Shown here piece by piece: positions 25,012-33,249 of a DNA stretch of 64,000 nt. Each line of letters begins with the position of its first letter. The stretch's first letter is position 1. A program made the translations under genes and the position numbers. The stretch is taken from contig NZ_LT827010.1 of assembly GCF_900119315.1 (NCBI RefSeq), positions 3,505,001 through 3,569,000 on the forward strand, in the 5' to 3' direction. The stretch comes from Actinoplanes sp. SE50/110 (GTDB lineage: Bacteria > Actinomycetota > Actinomycetes > Mycobacteriales > Micromonosporaceae). A model generated the notes under the pieces. It was given only the letters and a program-made list of their open reading frames with translations, was not told where the DNA came from and made no database searches.

Positions 25012-26145
25012 ATGAAGACGACCGCACTCCAAACGATCTGTGCAGGCACGATGGCGACCGGATTGTTGGCTTTCGGTGGCGCCGCGCATGCCGCGATGCC
25101 ACCCGCCTCTCCGCCCGCCGCCCTGCGGGAGGCGATCGATGAGGCGGTCAGCGCGGGCAATCCCGCAGTCCTTTCCTATGTACGACGTGAGGGTCGCTCC
25201 TGGCAGCTCGCCGCCGGGACCGCCGACCTGGCATCCGGCCGGGCCGCCCAGCCCGGCGACCGATGGCGGATCTTCAGCAACACCAAATCATTCGTCGCCA
25301 CCGTTCTCCTGCAGTTGGAGGGCGAGGGACGCCTGAGTCTGGACGACAGCATCGAGCGGTGGCTGCCGGGTGTCGTCCGGGGCAACGGCAATGACGGCCG
25401 ACGGATCACCGTGCGCCAACTTCTGAACCACACCAGTGGCATCTACGACCCGGGCAACGATCCGGTCTTCGGCACCGACAAGGGCGGGCACACCCCAGAG
25501 CAGGTGGTGGACGCCGCCATGGCCCATCCGCCGCTGTTCCCGGCCGGGCAGCAGTGGGACTACTCGAACACCAACTACCTGCTCGCCGGCATGATCGTCG
25601 AGGCGGTCTCCGGCCATGCCGTGGACAAGGAAATCGAGCGGCGGATCCTCCGCCCGCTAGGCCTCAAGCACACGTCCTTCCCGCTCACCGACCCCCGGAT
25701 TCCCGGCCCGCACCTGCACGGGTACGACATGGGTTATCGCGACGTGACGCACTTCAACCCGTCGGGGGAGTGGACAGCCGGGGCGATGCTTTCCACCACC
25801 GCTGACCTGGCGCGCTTCGACGCCGCGCTGTTCAGCGGCCGGCTGTTGAAGCCCGTCCAGCAGCGTGAGCTGCAGACGACGGTGTTCGAACAGAATTATG
25901 GGCTCGGGGTCCAGCAAGGGACGATCCCTTGCGGCGACGCCCAGGTGACGGTCTGGCAGACCGACGGCGGTGGACCGGGGTTCACCAGTCTGTCGATGAC
26001 GACTCCCGGCGCCGCGCGGCAACTCGTGCTCGTCGCCAACGTCTTCGACCTGGGCCGTGACCAGCGGGACATTCCGGGCGAGGACCCGACCCCGGACGCC
26101 CGTCCCGCCTACTTCAAGGCCATCACCAGCGTGTTCTGCCCCTGA
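25012..26145 (+). CDS. Secreted serine hydrolase, beta-lactamase class C/DD-peptidase family
   Basis: The 377-residue secreted protein has a signal peptide (residues 1-28, cleavage near AHA) and the serine beta-lactamase-like fold with Ser89-x-x-Lys92 (SNTK) and Tyr184-Ser-Asn186. The third motif, usually H/K-T/S-G, appears as TDGGGPGF. The sequence is closest in style to R61 DD-carboxypeptidases and esterases of Streptomyces. AAGGAG stands about 7 bases before the ATG. The divergent DesK/LuxR system suggests induction by envelope stress. Activity on peptidoglycan versus esters or beta-lactams cannot be told. Confidence 0.87.
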   Translation: MKTTALQTICAGTMATGLLAFGGAAHAAMPPASPPAALREAIDEAVSAGNPAVLSYVRREGRSWQLAAGTADLASGRAAQPGDRWRIFSNTKSFVATVLLQLEGEGRLSLDDSIERWLPGVVRGNGNDGRRITVRQLLNHTSGIYDPGNDPVFGTDKGGHTPEQVVDAAMAHPPLFPAGQQWDYSNTNYLLAGMIVEAVSGHAVDKEIERRILRPLGLKHTSFPLTDPRIPGPHLHGYDMGYRDVTHFNPSGEWTAGAMLSTTADLARFDAALFSGRLLKPVQQRELQTTVFEQNYGLGVQQGTIPCGDAQVTVWQTDGGGPGFTSLSMTTPGAARQLVLVANVFDLGRDQRDIPGEDPTPDARPAYFKAITSVFCP

Positions 26146-26531
26146 TCGGCCTCCCTCGCCGTCGACGGCGGGGTAGCGAGGCGAACGCTGGATAGCGGTG
26201 CCGAGTGAGGCGGACACGGCAGGAGGGAGCCGAGCGCGGCAAGTCAGCAGGGAGCGATGTCAGAGGCGGCGGGAGAACAGTGCGAGGAGCAGAGCGGCTC
26301 GGGACTGGGCAACATTCAGGTCGGTGCCGGGTCAGGGTGCCTACCCGAATCGCTTTGGTCATCGGCACAGGGCCGATCCACATGTTTGCCGCGAAGTCGG
26401 ATGACCGCAGCGATGCTGCCGCAGGCGACGCCATCCTGGCCCAACCGTGATCGAATCCCAAGGTGACCTCATTTGACCCGCGGACCGGCAGGTCCGTGCC
26501 CGGGCGGCATTCCTCGCCGGGAGGTGCGCCG
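26146..26531. other. Gene-free region upstream of the CoA-transferase gene
   Basis: I see no supported gene. A 14-bp perfect palindrome CGCCGTCGACGGCG lies at 26157-26170, 12 bases after the hydrolase stop, and could be a small terminator stem. The right end holds the strong ribosome binding site GGGAGG (about 26519-26524) for the next gene. A GTG at 26463 is in frame with that gene but has no ribosome binding site. Confidence 0.5.
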
Positions 26532-27911
26532 ATGATCGGGCCGCATTCGGGTCGCCCTGACCCACGGGACCGCATGCCGATGCCCGACGATCGATCGGCG
26601 GACAGTGAGCCGCTGTCGGATGGCGGCCAGGCATGGAGCGGCGAGCCGACGGTGGGCGGTCAGCCGTCGGACGGCGGCCGGTCATGGAGCGGCGAGCCGA
26701 CGGTGGGCGGTCAGTCGTCGGACGGCGGCCGGATGTGGAACGAGGAGCCGCTGTCGGATGGGCGGCCGTCGGAGGGTCGGTTGTCGGCGGATGCCCGGCC
26801 GCTCGCCGGACTGGTGGTGGCGGACTTCAGCCGGGTTCTTGCCGGGCCGTTGGCGACGATGACCCTCGCGGATCTGGGCGCTACCGTGATCAAGGTCGAG
26901 CGGCCCGGGAGTGGTGACGACACCCGCAGTTGGGGGCCGCCGTGGGGGACGCATTCATCGGCGTATTTCGAGGGGCTCAATCGCAGCAAGTACAGCATCG
27001 CGCTGGACCTGTCCGACCCCGGCGACCGAGCGACCGCGCTCGCCCTGGCGGCCCGGGCCGACGTCATGGTGCAGAATTTGCGGCTGACCGGTTTCGGGCT
27101 GGACTACGCGTCGGTCGCGGCGATCAACCCGGGCGTCGTCTACTGCTCGATCACCGGCTTCGGCCCGGATGCTGACCTGCCCGGATACGACTTCGTCGTG
27201 CAGGCGGTCGGCGGGCTGATGAGCATCACCGGTGAGTCCACCGGCGAGCCGCTGAAGGTCGGCGTCGCGCTGGTCGACGTGCTGACCGCGAAGGATGCCA
27301 CGATCGGGATCCTGGCCGCCCTGCACCGGCGGCGCGAGACCGGCGCGGGCGATCACGTGCAGGTCGACCTGCTGTCCAGCCTGCTCGGGGGTCTGGTCAA
27401 CCAGGCGTCCGGCTACCTGGCGACCGGGCGGGCGCCCGGCCGGATGGGTAACCGGCACCCGTCGATCGCGCCGTACGAGACTCTGCGCTGCGCCGATGTG
27501 CCGATCGCGGTGGCCTGCGGGAACGACCGCCAGTTCGCCCGACTGAGCGCCGTTCTGGGGGTACCGGGACTGGCCGAGGATTACCGGTTCGTCGATAACC
27601 CGTCCCGGGTGGCGCACCGGGAGGTACTGGTCGACGCCCTCGAAGCGGCGCTCGCCGCCGAGACCGCGGCGGTCTGGGAGCGGCGTCTCACGGCGGCCGG
27701 CATCGCCGCCGGCGTGGTGCGCGACATCGGCCAGGCCATCGACCGGGCCACCGATCTGGGCCTGGACCCGGTCGTCGACGGGCAGATCCGGCACCCCGTC
27801 CGGTATGCCAACGCCGCAACACGACCTCCGGCAGCACCGCCGCGGCTGGGGGAGCACAGCGATCTCGTTCGCGCCTGGCTCAGCGGCGACCCTGCGACCG
27901 GGCTCGGCTGA
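26532..27911 (+). CDS. CaiB/BaiF-type (class III) CoA-transferase with repetitive N-terminus
   Basis: The 459-residue protein has residues 90-459 as a family III CoA-transferase: PLAGLVVADFSRVLAGPLAT at its start, CSITGFGPDADLPGYD with catalytic Asp220, then GNRHPSIAPYET. The enzyme moves CoA between organic acids. The first 88 residues are unusual: Gly/Ser/Asp-rich and built from 17-residue repeats (WSGEPTVGGQPSDGGRS). The ATG at 26532 has GGGAGG 7 bases upstream, so the repeats should be translated. An N-terminus starting just before residue 88 would give a normal-length enzyme, but no good start codon is there. Confidence 0.85.
   Translation: MIGPHSGRPDPRDRMPMPDDRSADSEPLSDGGQAWSGEPTVGGQPSDGGRSWSGEPTVGGQSSDGGRMWNEEPLSDGRPSEGRLSADARPLAGLVVADFSRVLAGPLATMTLADLGATVIKVERPGSGDDTRSWGPPWGTHSSAYFEGLNRSKYSIALDLSDPGDRATALALAARADVMVQNLRLTGFGLDYASVAAINPGVVYCSITGFGPDADLPGYDFVVQAVGGLMSITGESTGEPLKVGVALVDVLTAKDATIGILAALHRRRETGAGDHVQVDLLSSLLGGLVNQASGYLATGRAPGRMGNRHPSIAPYETLRCADVPIAVACGNDRQFARLSAVLGVPGLAEDYRFVDNPSRVAHREVLVDALEAALAAETAAVWERRLTAAGIAAGVVRDIGQAIDRATDLGLDPVVDGQIRHPVRYANAATRPPAAPPRLGEHSDLVRAWLSGDPATGLG
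26632..26733 (+). repeat. Two 51-bp direct repeats inside the CoA-transferase gene
   Basis: Copies at 26632-26682 and 26683-26733 differ by only about two bases. Partial copies flank them (26606-26631 and 26734-26768). The unit is 17 codons, so the frame is kept. The repeats encode the flexible N-terminal extension. Confidence 0.85.
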
Positions 27912-28013
27912 GATGGCGTCGACGACCGGTTCCCGGCCCGCCGCGGTCGGCGTCTCGCTGTCCCGCGCATCCTCGACCGGTGACAGGTCCCGGTCAGCCC
28001 GCAGGTGGTCGGC

Positions 28014-28019
28014 TAGAGT
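28014..28019 (+). promoter_or_regulatory. -10 box of a leaderless transcript starting the glycan operon
   Basis: TAGAGT lies six bases before the GTG at 28026. The context GGCTAGAGTGCCGGGGTG closely resembles the leaderless arrangement at 12406. No ribosome binding site precedes the GTG. The -35 is not clear. Confidence 0.6.
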
Positions 28020-28025
28020 GCCGGG

Positions 28026-28958
28026 GTGCGGGTGGTGGTCACGGGAGCGGCGGGGTTCATCGGAAGCCGGCTCGTGCGAGCGCTGCTGGGCGACGGGCAC
28101 GACGTCGTGGCGGTGGACGCGATCGAGCGGGCCGGGGCGCCCGCAGCGGCCGCCGAGAACGCGGCGGCACTGGGGGTTCCGTTGACCCACTGTGATCTTG
28201 CGACGGCTGATCTCACCGGGCTGGTCGACGCGGATGTGGTCTTTCACCTCGCGGGGCGGCCGGGGGTGCGGTCCTCGTGGGGTTCCGGGGCAGCCGACGC
28301 TCACCGGGACAATGTCGTGGCGACCGAGCGGCTGCTGGCGGCATGCCGGAGGACACGGCCACGGTTCGTGCTCGCGTCCAGTTCGTCGGTCTACGGGAGT
28401 GCGGAGCATCCCTGCACGGAGGACGACCCGATCTCGCCGCGGAGTCCCTACGCACGATCGAAGGCGGCGGCGGAGCGGCTGGCGCGGCAGGCGGCAGAGG
28501 ACGGGCTGCCGGCGGTGGTTCTCCGATACTTCTCCGTGTACGGGCCGGGGCAGCGACCGGACATGGCCTTCCACCGGTTCATCGAGGCGGGCCTCGACGG
28601 GGAGCCGGCACCGCTGTACGGCAACGGGCAGAGCCGGTCCTTCACCTTCGTCGATGATGTCGTCGCGGCGACCATCCGGGCCGCGCAGGTTCCGCTGCCG
28701 CCCGGGACGGTGCTGAATGTGGGACATCCGGTGACCGTCGGGGTCCGGGAGGCGCTCGGCCGGATCGGGGTGCTGCTCGGCGCGACACCCCCGACCGTGC
28801 CGGCGGGGGTGGCGCGCGGCGACGTGACCCGGACGTGGGCCGCGACCGGACGGGCGGAAAGGTTGCTCGGCTGGCGGGCCCGCACCGCCCTGGACGAGGG
28901 GCTCGCCGAGCAGATCGCCTGGCACCGAAGCCGGCGACGGGAGCACAGCCATGCCTGA
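28026..28958 (+). CDS. NAD-dependent epimerase/dehydratase (GalE-like)
   Basis: The 310-residue extended SDR has a glycine motif TGAAGFIGS at 6-14, SSSSVYGS (catalytic Ser/Thr region), active-site Tyr-x-x-x-Lys in SPYARSKAAAE, and RYFSVYGPGQRPDMAFHRFI, typical of nucleotide-sugar 4-epimerases. It should supply an activated sugar for the glycosyltransferases that follow. It is the first gene of a six-gene operon with overlapping or nearly touching ends and appears to be translated from a leaderless mRNA. Its end overlaps the next gene by 8 bases. Confidence 0.88.
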   Translation: MRVVVTGAAGFIGSRLVRALLGDGHDVVAVDAIERAGAPAAAAENAAALGVPLTHCDLATADLTGLVDADVVFHLAGRPGVRSSWGSGAADAHRDNVVATERLLAACRRTRPRFVLASSSSVYGSAEHPCTEDDPISPRSPYARSKAAAERLARQAAEDGLPAVVLRYFSVYGPGQRPDMAFHRFIEAGLDGEPAPLYGNGQSRSFTFVDDVVAATIRAAQVPLPPGTVLNVGHPVTVGVREALGRIGVLLGATPPTVPAGVARGDVTRTWAATGRAERLLGWRARTALDEGLAEQIAWHRSRRREHSHA

Positions 28959-30171
28959 CGACCGCCGAGGCCCGGCCCGGGAGGGCGGGACGCCGGACGA
29001 TCCGCGAGCGGGTGCGCCGCGAAGTGGCGGCCACCGGGCTGCCTACATCGCGTTCGACCGGTTTCCCTCGACCAAGGGGTCGGCGGTGCACATCCGGCAC
29101 ATGGCCGGCGAGTTGTTCGAACGGTACGGCGGCGGCCTGCTCTGTGTGCTCGGCGGTGGCGGCCTGCCGGCCTACCAGTTCGAGAACGGTGTGGAGATCG
29201 TCCGGTTCACCGAGGTGATCCCCAATCTGCTGGACCGGGCCGAGGCGTTCTCCGCCTGGGTGTCCGATCGGCTCGCGCCGCATCGGGGCACGCTGCGGCT
29301 GGTGCACGTGCGGGATCCGTGGGGCGCACTGCCCGCGCTCGATGCCGGCGGACGGCTGGTCTACGAGGCCAACGGGCTGCCGTCGATCGAGCTGCCGTAC
29401 GCCTGGCCGCTGGCCGCTCCCACGACCCTCGCCAAGGTCCGCGCACTGGAGGAGAGGTGCCTGCGGCGGGCCGCGGCGGTCGTCGTACCGTCGTACGTCA
29501 TCGAAGCGGCCGTGATCGAGCGCGGCGTGGCGCCGGAAAACGTCCACCTGGTGCCCAATGGCGCGGATCCGGTGCCGCCGGATGTGCCACGACCGGCGGC
29601 GGCCCCGGGCCGGTATCTGATCTATGTGGGTGCCCTGCAGCCCTGGCAGGGCGTCGACGTGTTGCTGCGGGCGTTCGCCCGGCTCGCCGACCTGACCGAC
29701 CTGGAGCTGGTGATCTGTTCGTCGGTGTCGCCGGCCCGGGCGCGGCCGCTGGTCCGGCTCGCCGAGCGGCTCGGGGTGAGCGCGCGGGTCCGGTGGCAGT
29801 ACACGTTGCCGCATGCGGAGGTGGCGGCCTGGCTCACGCATGCCGAGTTGTCGGTGGCGCCGCTGACCGCCGGCCCGCGGAACCTGGAGCAGGGATGCAG
29901 TCCGATCAAGGTGTGGGAGTCGATGGCGGCCGGGACGGCGGTGGTCGCCTCCGATCTGCCGGTGATCCGGGAGGTGCTCGGCGGGTACGGGCGGCTGGTG
30001 CCACCGGACCGGCCGGCCGAGCTGGCGCGGGCGATCCGGGTGCTGCTGGAGTATCCGGCGGTGGCCCGCGATCTCGGGCAGCGCGCCCGGCGGCACGTCG
30101 AGGACGGCTTCACCTGGAAGCATGCGCGGGCCCGGCTGGCCGCCGTGTATGACCGGGTAGACCAGCACTGA
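28951..30171 (+). CDS. GT4-family glycosyltransferase
   Basis: The 406-residue GT-B glycosyltransferase has an Asp/Gly/Arg-rich N-terminal tail of about 30 residues, then FDRFPSTKGSAVHIRHMAGE (acceptor lobe) and the family 4 donor-site signature EQGCSPIKVWESMAAGTAVV with the E-x-7-E pattern. VPNGAD is a typical linker motif. It acts in the cytoplasm on a lipid-linked or protein acceptor. It overlaps the epimerase gene by 8 bases. Twelve bases separate it from the next, uncharacterised gene. Confidence 0.88.
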   Translation: MPDDRRGPAREGGTPDDPRAGAPRSGGHRAAYIAFDRFPSTKGSAVHIRHMAGELFERYGGGLLCVLGGGGLPAYQFENGVEIVRFTEVIPNLLDRAEAFSAWVSDRLAPHRGTLRLVHVRDPWGALPALDAGGRLVYEANGLPSIELPYAWPLAAPTTLAKVRALEERCLRRAAAVVVPSYVIEAAVIERGVAPENVHLVPNGADPVPPDVPRPAAAPGRYLIYVGALQPWQGVDVLLRAFARLADLTDLELVICSSVSPARARPLVRLAERLGVSARVRWQYTLPHAEVAAWLTHAELSVAPLTAGPRNLEQGCSPIKVWESMAAGTAVVASDLPVIREVLGGYGRLVPPDRPAELARAIRVLLEYPAVARDLGQRARRHVEDGFTWKHARARLAAVYDRVDQH

Positions 30172-30183
30172 TACCGTCCGATC

Positions 30184-30906
30184 ATGTTCTGGCGGGAGCA
30201 GAAGGCGGCCATCGCGGGGTTCCACCCGCTGCACCAGGCCCTCATCGCGCAGCGCGGGGTCGCCGCGACCCTGCCGGCGGCCGGCTGGGCGGCGTTCGTC
30301 ACCAGCCTCCAGCAGCATGCCGGGCTGATCCGGCGCCGCAAGTGGGCGCTGCCGGCGCGGACCCTCGACGTGGTGGTGCCGTTGATCCTGGAGCTCTGCT
30401 CGGATCTCGGGCCGGAGGGAACACTGTCGGTCACCGCCGATCTGCGCGGGTTGGACGCGCCCGGCAAGTGCGGCCCCGAGGCGCCGCTCGCCGTGCGGCC
30501 GCCGATCCGGAAGGCGACCGAGGCCTGGGTGATCGATCCGTGGCTGCGGCTGCGCGGTGACCTGCGGGACGGCAGCGTGCTGGAGATCCTGGTCGTCGAC
30601 CGGGAACGCCGCCGGCGGATCACCAAACGCAACCCGCGCGGCAAGTACAAGACGAAGCAGAAGCGCAAACTGGTGCAAACCATCCGGGTGCGCCGGCGCC
30701 TGCCGAAGGGTGCCGACAGCCGGGTGCCGGTGACGCCGCCGCCGGGCTGGATCGGCGTGCTGGTCCGGGAGGGCGAGCGGCGCAGTGTGCTGGCCGCCGC
30801 GAAGCTCGACCCGGTGCCGCGCAGCGCGCAGGAGCAGATCGACCGGATTCTGAGCGTGGCCACCGAACCGTTCCGCTGGACGTCGCCGATGGGGGAGATC
30901 CGATGA
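30184..30906 (+). CDS. Uncharacterised basic protein of the glycan operon
   Basis: I do not recognise this 240-residue soluble protein. It has no signal peptide or membrane segment. Two conserved-looking parts are visible: residues 70-125 (SDLGPEGTLSVTADLRGL, then EAWVIDPWLRLRGDLRDGSV) resemble a beta-sandwich, and residues 138-172 are very basic (RERRRRITKRNPRGKYKTKQ). The end of the gene overlaps the start of a zinc-binding small protein by ATGA, and both sit between glycosyltransferases. The basic stretch could bind nucleic acid, anionic glycan or membrane. Function is unknown; the operon link is strong. Confidence 0.7.
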   Translation: MFWREQKAAIAGFHPLHQALIAQRGVAATLPAAGWAAFVTSLQQHAGLIRRRKWALPARTLDVVVPLILELCSDLGPEGTLSVTADLRGLDAPGKCGPEAPLAVRPPIRKATEAWVIDPWLRLRGDLRDGSVLEILVVDRERRRRITKRNPRGKYKTKQKRKLVQTIRVRRRLPKGADSRVPVTPPPGWIGVLVREGERRSVLAAAKLDPVPRSAQEQIDRILSVATEPFRWTSPMGEIR

Positions 30907-31241
30907 CGCCGTGCACGGTCACCACCGGGTTCTTCACGCTGGGGAGATGCGGGCTGATGGCGGTCGCGGCCTGCCCGTCGTGCGGGCGTCCGATCTGCGC
31001 CGACCACATCGCCGAGGGCGGCATGTGCCCGGAATGTGCGGCGGCGCGCGGCCAGGTGTCGCATCCCGCGGCGGCGGCCGCTTACCGGCGGCGGGCACAC
31101 CGATACCGTACGTCGCAGGAATATTCGGACGTTGTCTGGTATTCCGGCTTCGATACGTATGACCGTGCTGCCTTCGATCCCGGCGCCGGTGCGACCCAGG
31201 ATTTCCTCGACGACGGGGACGACGCGCTGGTGGACAGCTGA
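30903..31241 (+). CDS. Small B-box-like zinc-binding protein
   Basis: This 112-residue protein has a metal site formed by Cys24-x-x-Cys27, Cys32-x-x-His35 and Cys42-x-x-Cys45, like a short B-box or LIM-type finger (ACPSCGRPICADHIAEGGMC). The C-terminal 60 residues are polar, ending in an acidic tail. It is translationally coupled to the uncharacterised gene upstream (ATGA) and to the glycosyltransferase downstream (1-base overlap). It may be an adaptor for a glycan-synthesis complex or for the preceding basic protein; this is inference from position and pairing. Confidence 0.7.
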   Translation: MTPCTVTTGFFTLGRCGLMAVAACPSCGRPICADHIAEGGMCPECAAARGQVSHPAAAAAYRRRAHRYRTSQEYSDVVWYSGFDTYDRAAFDPGAGATQDFLDDGDDALVDS

Positions 31242-32326
31242 TGCGGTTGCTCTGGGTGACCGAGAACTATCCGCCCAGCCCGGGCGGGATGGCGAACTCG
31301 TGCGACCGGATCGTGCGCGGCCTGCGCCGAGCCGGGGTGGTCGTCGACGTGGTCCACCTCAGCCGTCGGGCCGGCGCCGGCCGGATCACCCCTGAGCAGG
31401 GCGGCCGCTTGATCACGGTGCCGCTCGGGGAGGATGCCGAGCACGCGCTGCGAATGTTGTGGACCTCGCTCGAAGCGGCGGCCTACACGCACGTCGTGGC
31501 GTTCGGTGGCACCTACCCCCTGCTGGCCGCGCCGGTCTACGCCGCGTGGAGCGGGAAACCGCTGATCACGCTGCTGCGCGGCAACGACTTCGACACCGGA
31601 ATGTTCTCCCTGCGCCGTCAGCCGGTCGTTCGGGAAGCACTCCGATCGTCCGCGCACGTCTGCGTCGTCGCCAGTTCCACCGCGCCGCTGGTCTCCGCTC
31701 TAGCGCCCGGCGTCCCGGTCACCTGGGTCGCCAATGGCATTGACGCCGACGAATGGCAGGTGCTGCCGTCCGAGAGTCGGAAAGCCGCCGCGTGGCGCGC
31801 CGAGCACGTCACTGACGGGCGCCGCACGATCGGCCTGATCGGCCAGTTGAAGAACAAGAAGGGTGTCCGTCTGCTGCTCGATGCCCTGGCGCCCGGACGG
31901 CACGACTTCCACCTGATCCTGGCCGGCGACCTGGAGCCCGGAATGCCCCTCGACGGGCACCCGCACACGATCCTTCCCTTCCAGGACCGATACCAGCTGC
32001 TGACCGTTTATGCCTCCTGCGACGTGATCGCTCTGCCGTCCTTCTACGACGGCCTGCCGAACGTCGCCCTCGAGGCCGCCGCGCTCGGCATCCCGCTGCT
32101 CGCCTCCGATGCCGGCGGGCTCGCCGACCTGGTCGACGAGACGATCGGCTTCCGGTTCCGGGCCGGTGATCCGCACGGCTGCCGGTCGGCGCTGCACCGC
32201 GCGGCCGAAGCGACGGATGAGCAGCTCGGAGCGCTGGGGGAGGCGGCGGCGCGGCGGGTGCGCGAGCGCTTCGGGATCGCGCGGGAGACCGACGGCTACC
32301 TGAAGGTGCTGGCAGCGACCCGGTGA
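31241..32326 (+). CDS. GT4-family glycosyltransferase
   Basis: The 361-residue GT-B enzyme has N-terminal LLWVTENYPPSPGGMANSCD (acceptor lobe), LRGNDFD and ANGID in the inter-domain region, IGLIGQLKNKKGVRLLLDAL (donor lobe start) and ALPSFYDGLPNVALEAAALG (the E-x-7-E-type nucleotide-sugar site). It is the second GT4 enzyme of the operon. The ATG shares one base with the preceding stop. Its stop overlaps the next GTG as GTGA. It probably adds a different sugar to the same acceptor as 28951. Confidence 0.88.
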   Translation: MRLLWVTENYPPSPGGMANSCDRIVRGLRRAGVVVDVVHLSRRAGAGRITPEQGGRLITVPLGEDAEHALRMLWTSLEAAAYTHVVAFGGTYPLLAAPVYAAWSGKPLITLLRGNDFDTGMFSLRRQPVVREALRSSAHVCVVASSTAPLVSALAPGVPVTWVANGIDADEWQVLPSESRKAAAWRAEHVTDGRRTIGLIGQLKNKKGVRLLLDALAPGRHDFHLILAGDLEPGMPLDGHPHTILPFQDRYQLLTVYASCDVIALPSFYDGLPNVALEAAALGIPLLASDAGGLADLVDETIGFRFRAGDPHGCRSALHRAAEATDEQLGALGEAAARRVRERFGIARETDGYLKVLAATR

Positions 32327-33180
32327 TCGTCTGCTATGCGCAGGGCGGCGGGCTCGGACATCTCACCCGGATCCGGGCTTACCTCCACACCGTGCACGAC
32401 GACGAGCCGGCGACGGTGGTGACCTCCTCCCCGTTCGGCGGTGATCCGCGGGTGCTCGGGCCGCACCGGCTGGCCTGTGCGCCGATCGCCGACGTGCTGC
32501 GCGAGCTGCGGCCGGAGACGCTGGTGGTGGACGCTTTCCCGGGCGGGATCCGCGGCGAACTGGATGCTTCGGTCATTCCGCCTAAGATCCGGACGGTTCA
32601 TCTTGCGCGGCTGCTGCGGTGGGCGGCGTACCGGGACATGCTGCCGGTGGATGTGACCTATTTTGATCAGACGTGGGTGCTGGAGGAACTGACCGACGGG
32701 CATGCCGCCTTCCTGGCCGGGCACTCGGGCGCGATCGGCTCGCTGACGCTCACCGACCCGCCCTCCGTTCCGGCCCGCGAGATCGCTGCCGATCGATGGT
32801 TGATCGCGCATGCGGGTCCGCTGGAGGAGACGACACAATTGCTGGCGTACGCCCGTGAATGCGCCGCCCTGGAAAACGTTCAGCCGCGGCTGCTGCTGGC
32901 CGCCCCGTCGCGTCCCGCGCCATTGCCGGCCGACGTGGACCACATCGACGACTATCCGGTGTGGCCGTTGTTCGCCTCCGCCGCGCGCGTCTTCACCGCG
33001 GCCGGTTTCAACGCGGTCCGCCAGATGGCGCCGTGGCGCCATCGACACCGCATCCTGCCGTTCGCGCGCCGCTGGGACGACCAGTTCGCGCGGGCCGCGC
33101 GCGTCCGCCCGCCCGCCGCGCACCTACTTTCGGACCGAACCGTAGACCAAAGTTCATGGCGGCGGCGTGACGCCCGGTGA
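32323..33180 (+). CDS. GT-B-like glycosyltransferase-related protein
   Basis: The 285-residue protein has an N-terminus IVCYAQGGGLGHLTRIRAYL with the G-G-G-x-G-H loop of MurG-type and LPS GlcNAc-transferase-like GT-B folds. The middle shows LVVDAFPGGIRGEL. The second half (PVWPLFASAARVFTAAGFNA then ARRWDDQFAR) matches the nucleotide-sugar lobe of predicted glycosyltransferases. It is short for a two-lobe enzyme, so parts of the donor lobe may be reduced. It is the last gene of the operon, with a GTG start overlapping the previous stop. Catalytic status is uncertain. Confidence 0.72.
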   Translation: MIVCYAQGGGLGHLTRIRAYLHTVHDDEPATVVTSSPFGGDPRVLGPHRLACAPIADVLRELRPETLVVDAFPGGIRGELDASVIPPKIRTVHLARLLRWAAYRDMLPVDVTYFDQTWVLEELTDGHAAFLAGHSGAIGSLTLTDPPSVPAREIAADRWLIAHAGPLEETTQLLAYARECAALENVQPRLLLAAPSRPAPLPADVDHIDDYPVWPLFASAARVFTAAGFNAVRQMAPWRHRHRILPFARRWDDQFARAARVRPPAAHLLSDRTVDQSSWRRRDAR

Positions 33181-33249
33181 TTCGCTTGACCGGTGAGAAC
33201 GACGGGGCGGCGGTGGATCGGCGGCGGCATGCCGGGCTCGGCGGTGCGG

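Noticed and set aside
26146..26531. Minus-strand frame with readable segment near 26350-26450
   Set aside because: A short stretch looks protein-like, but I could not assign it to any family and it overlaps the leader of the CoA-transferase gene.
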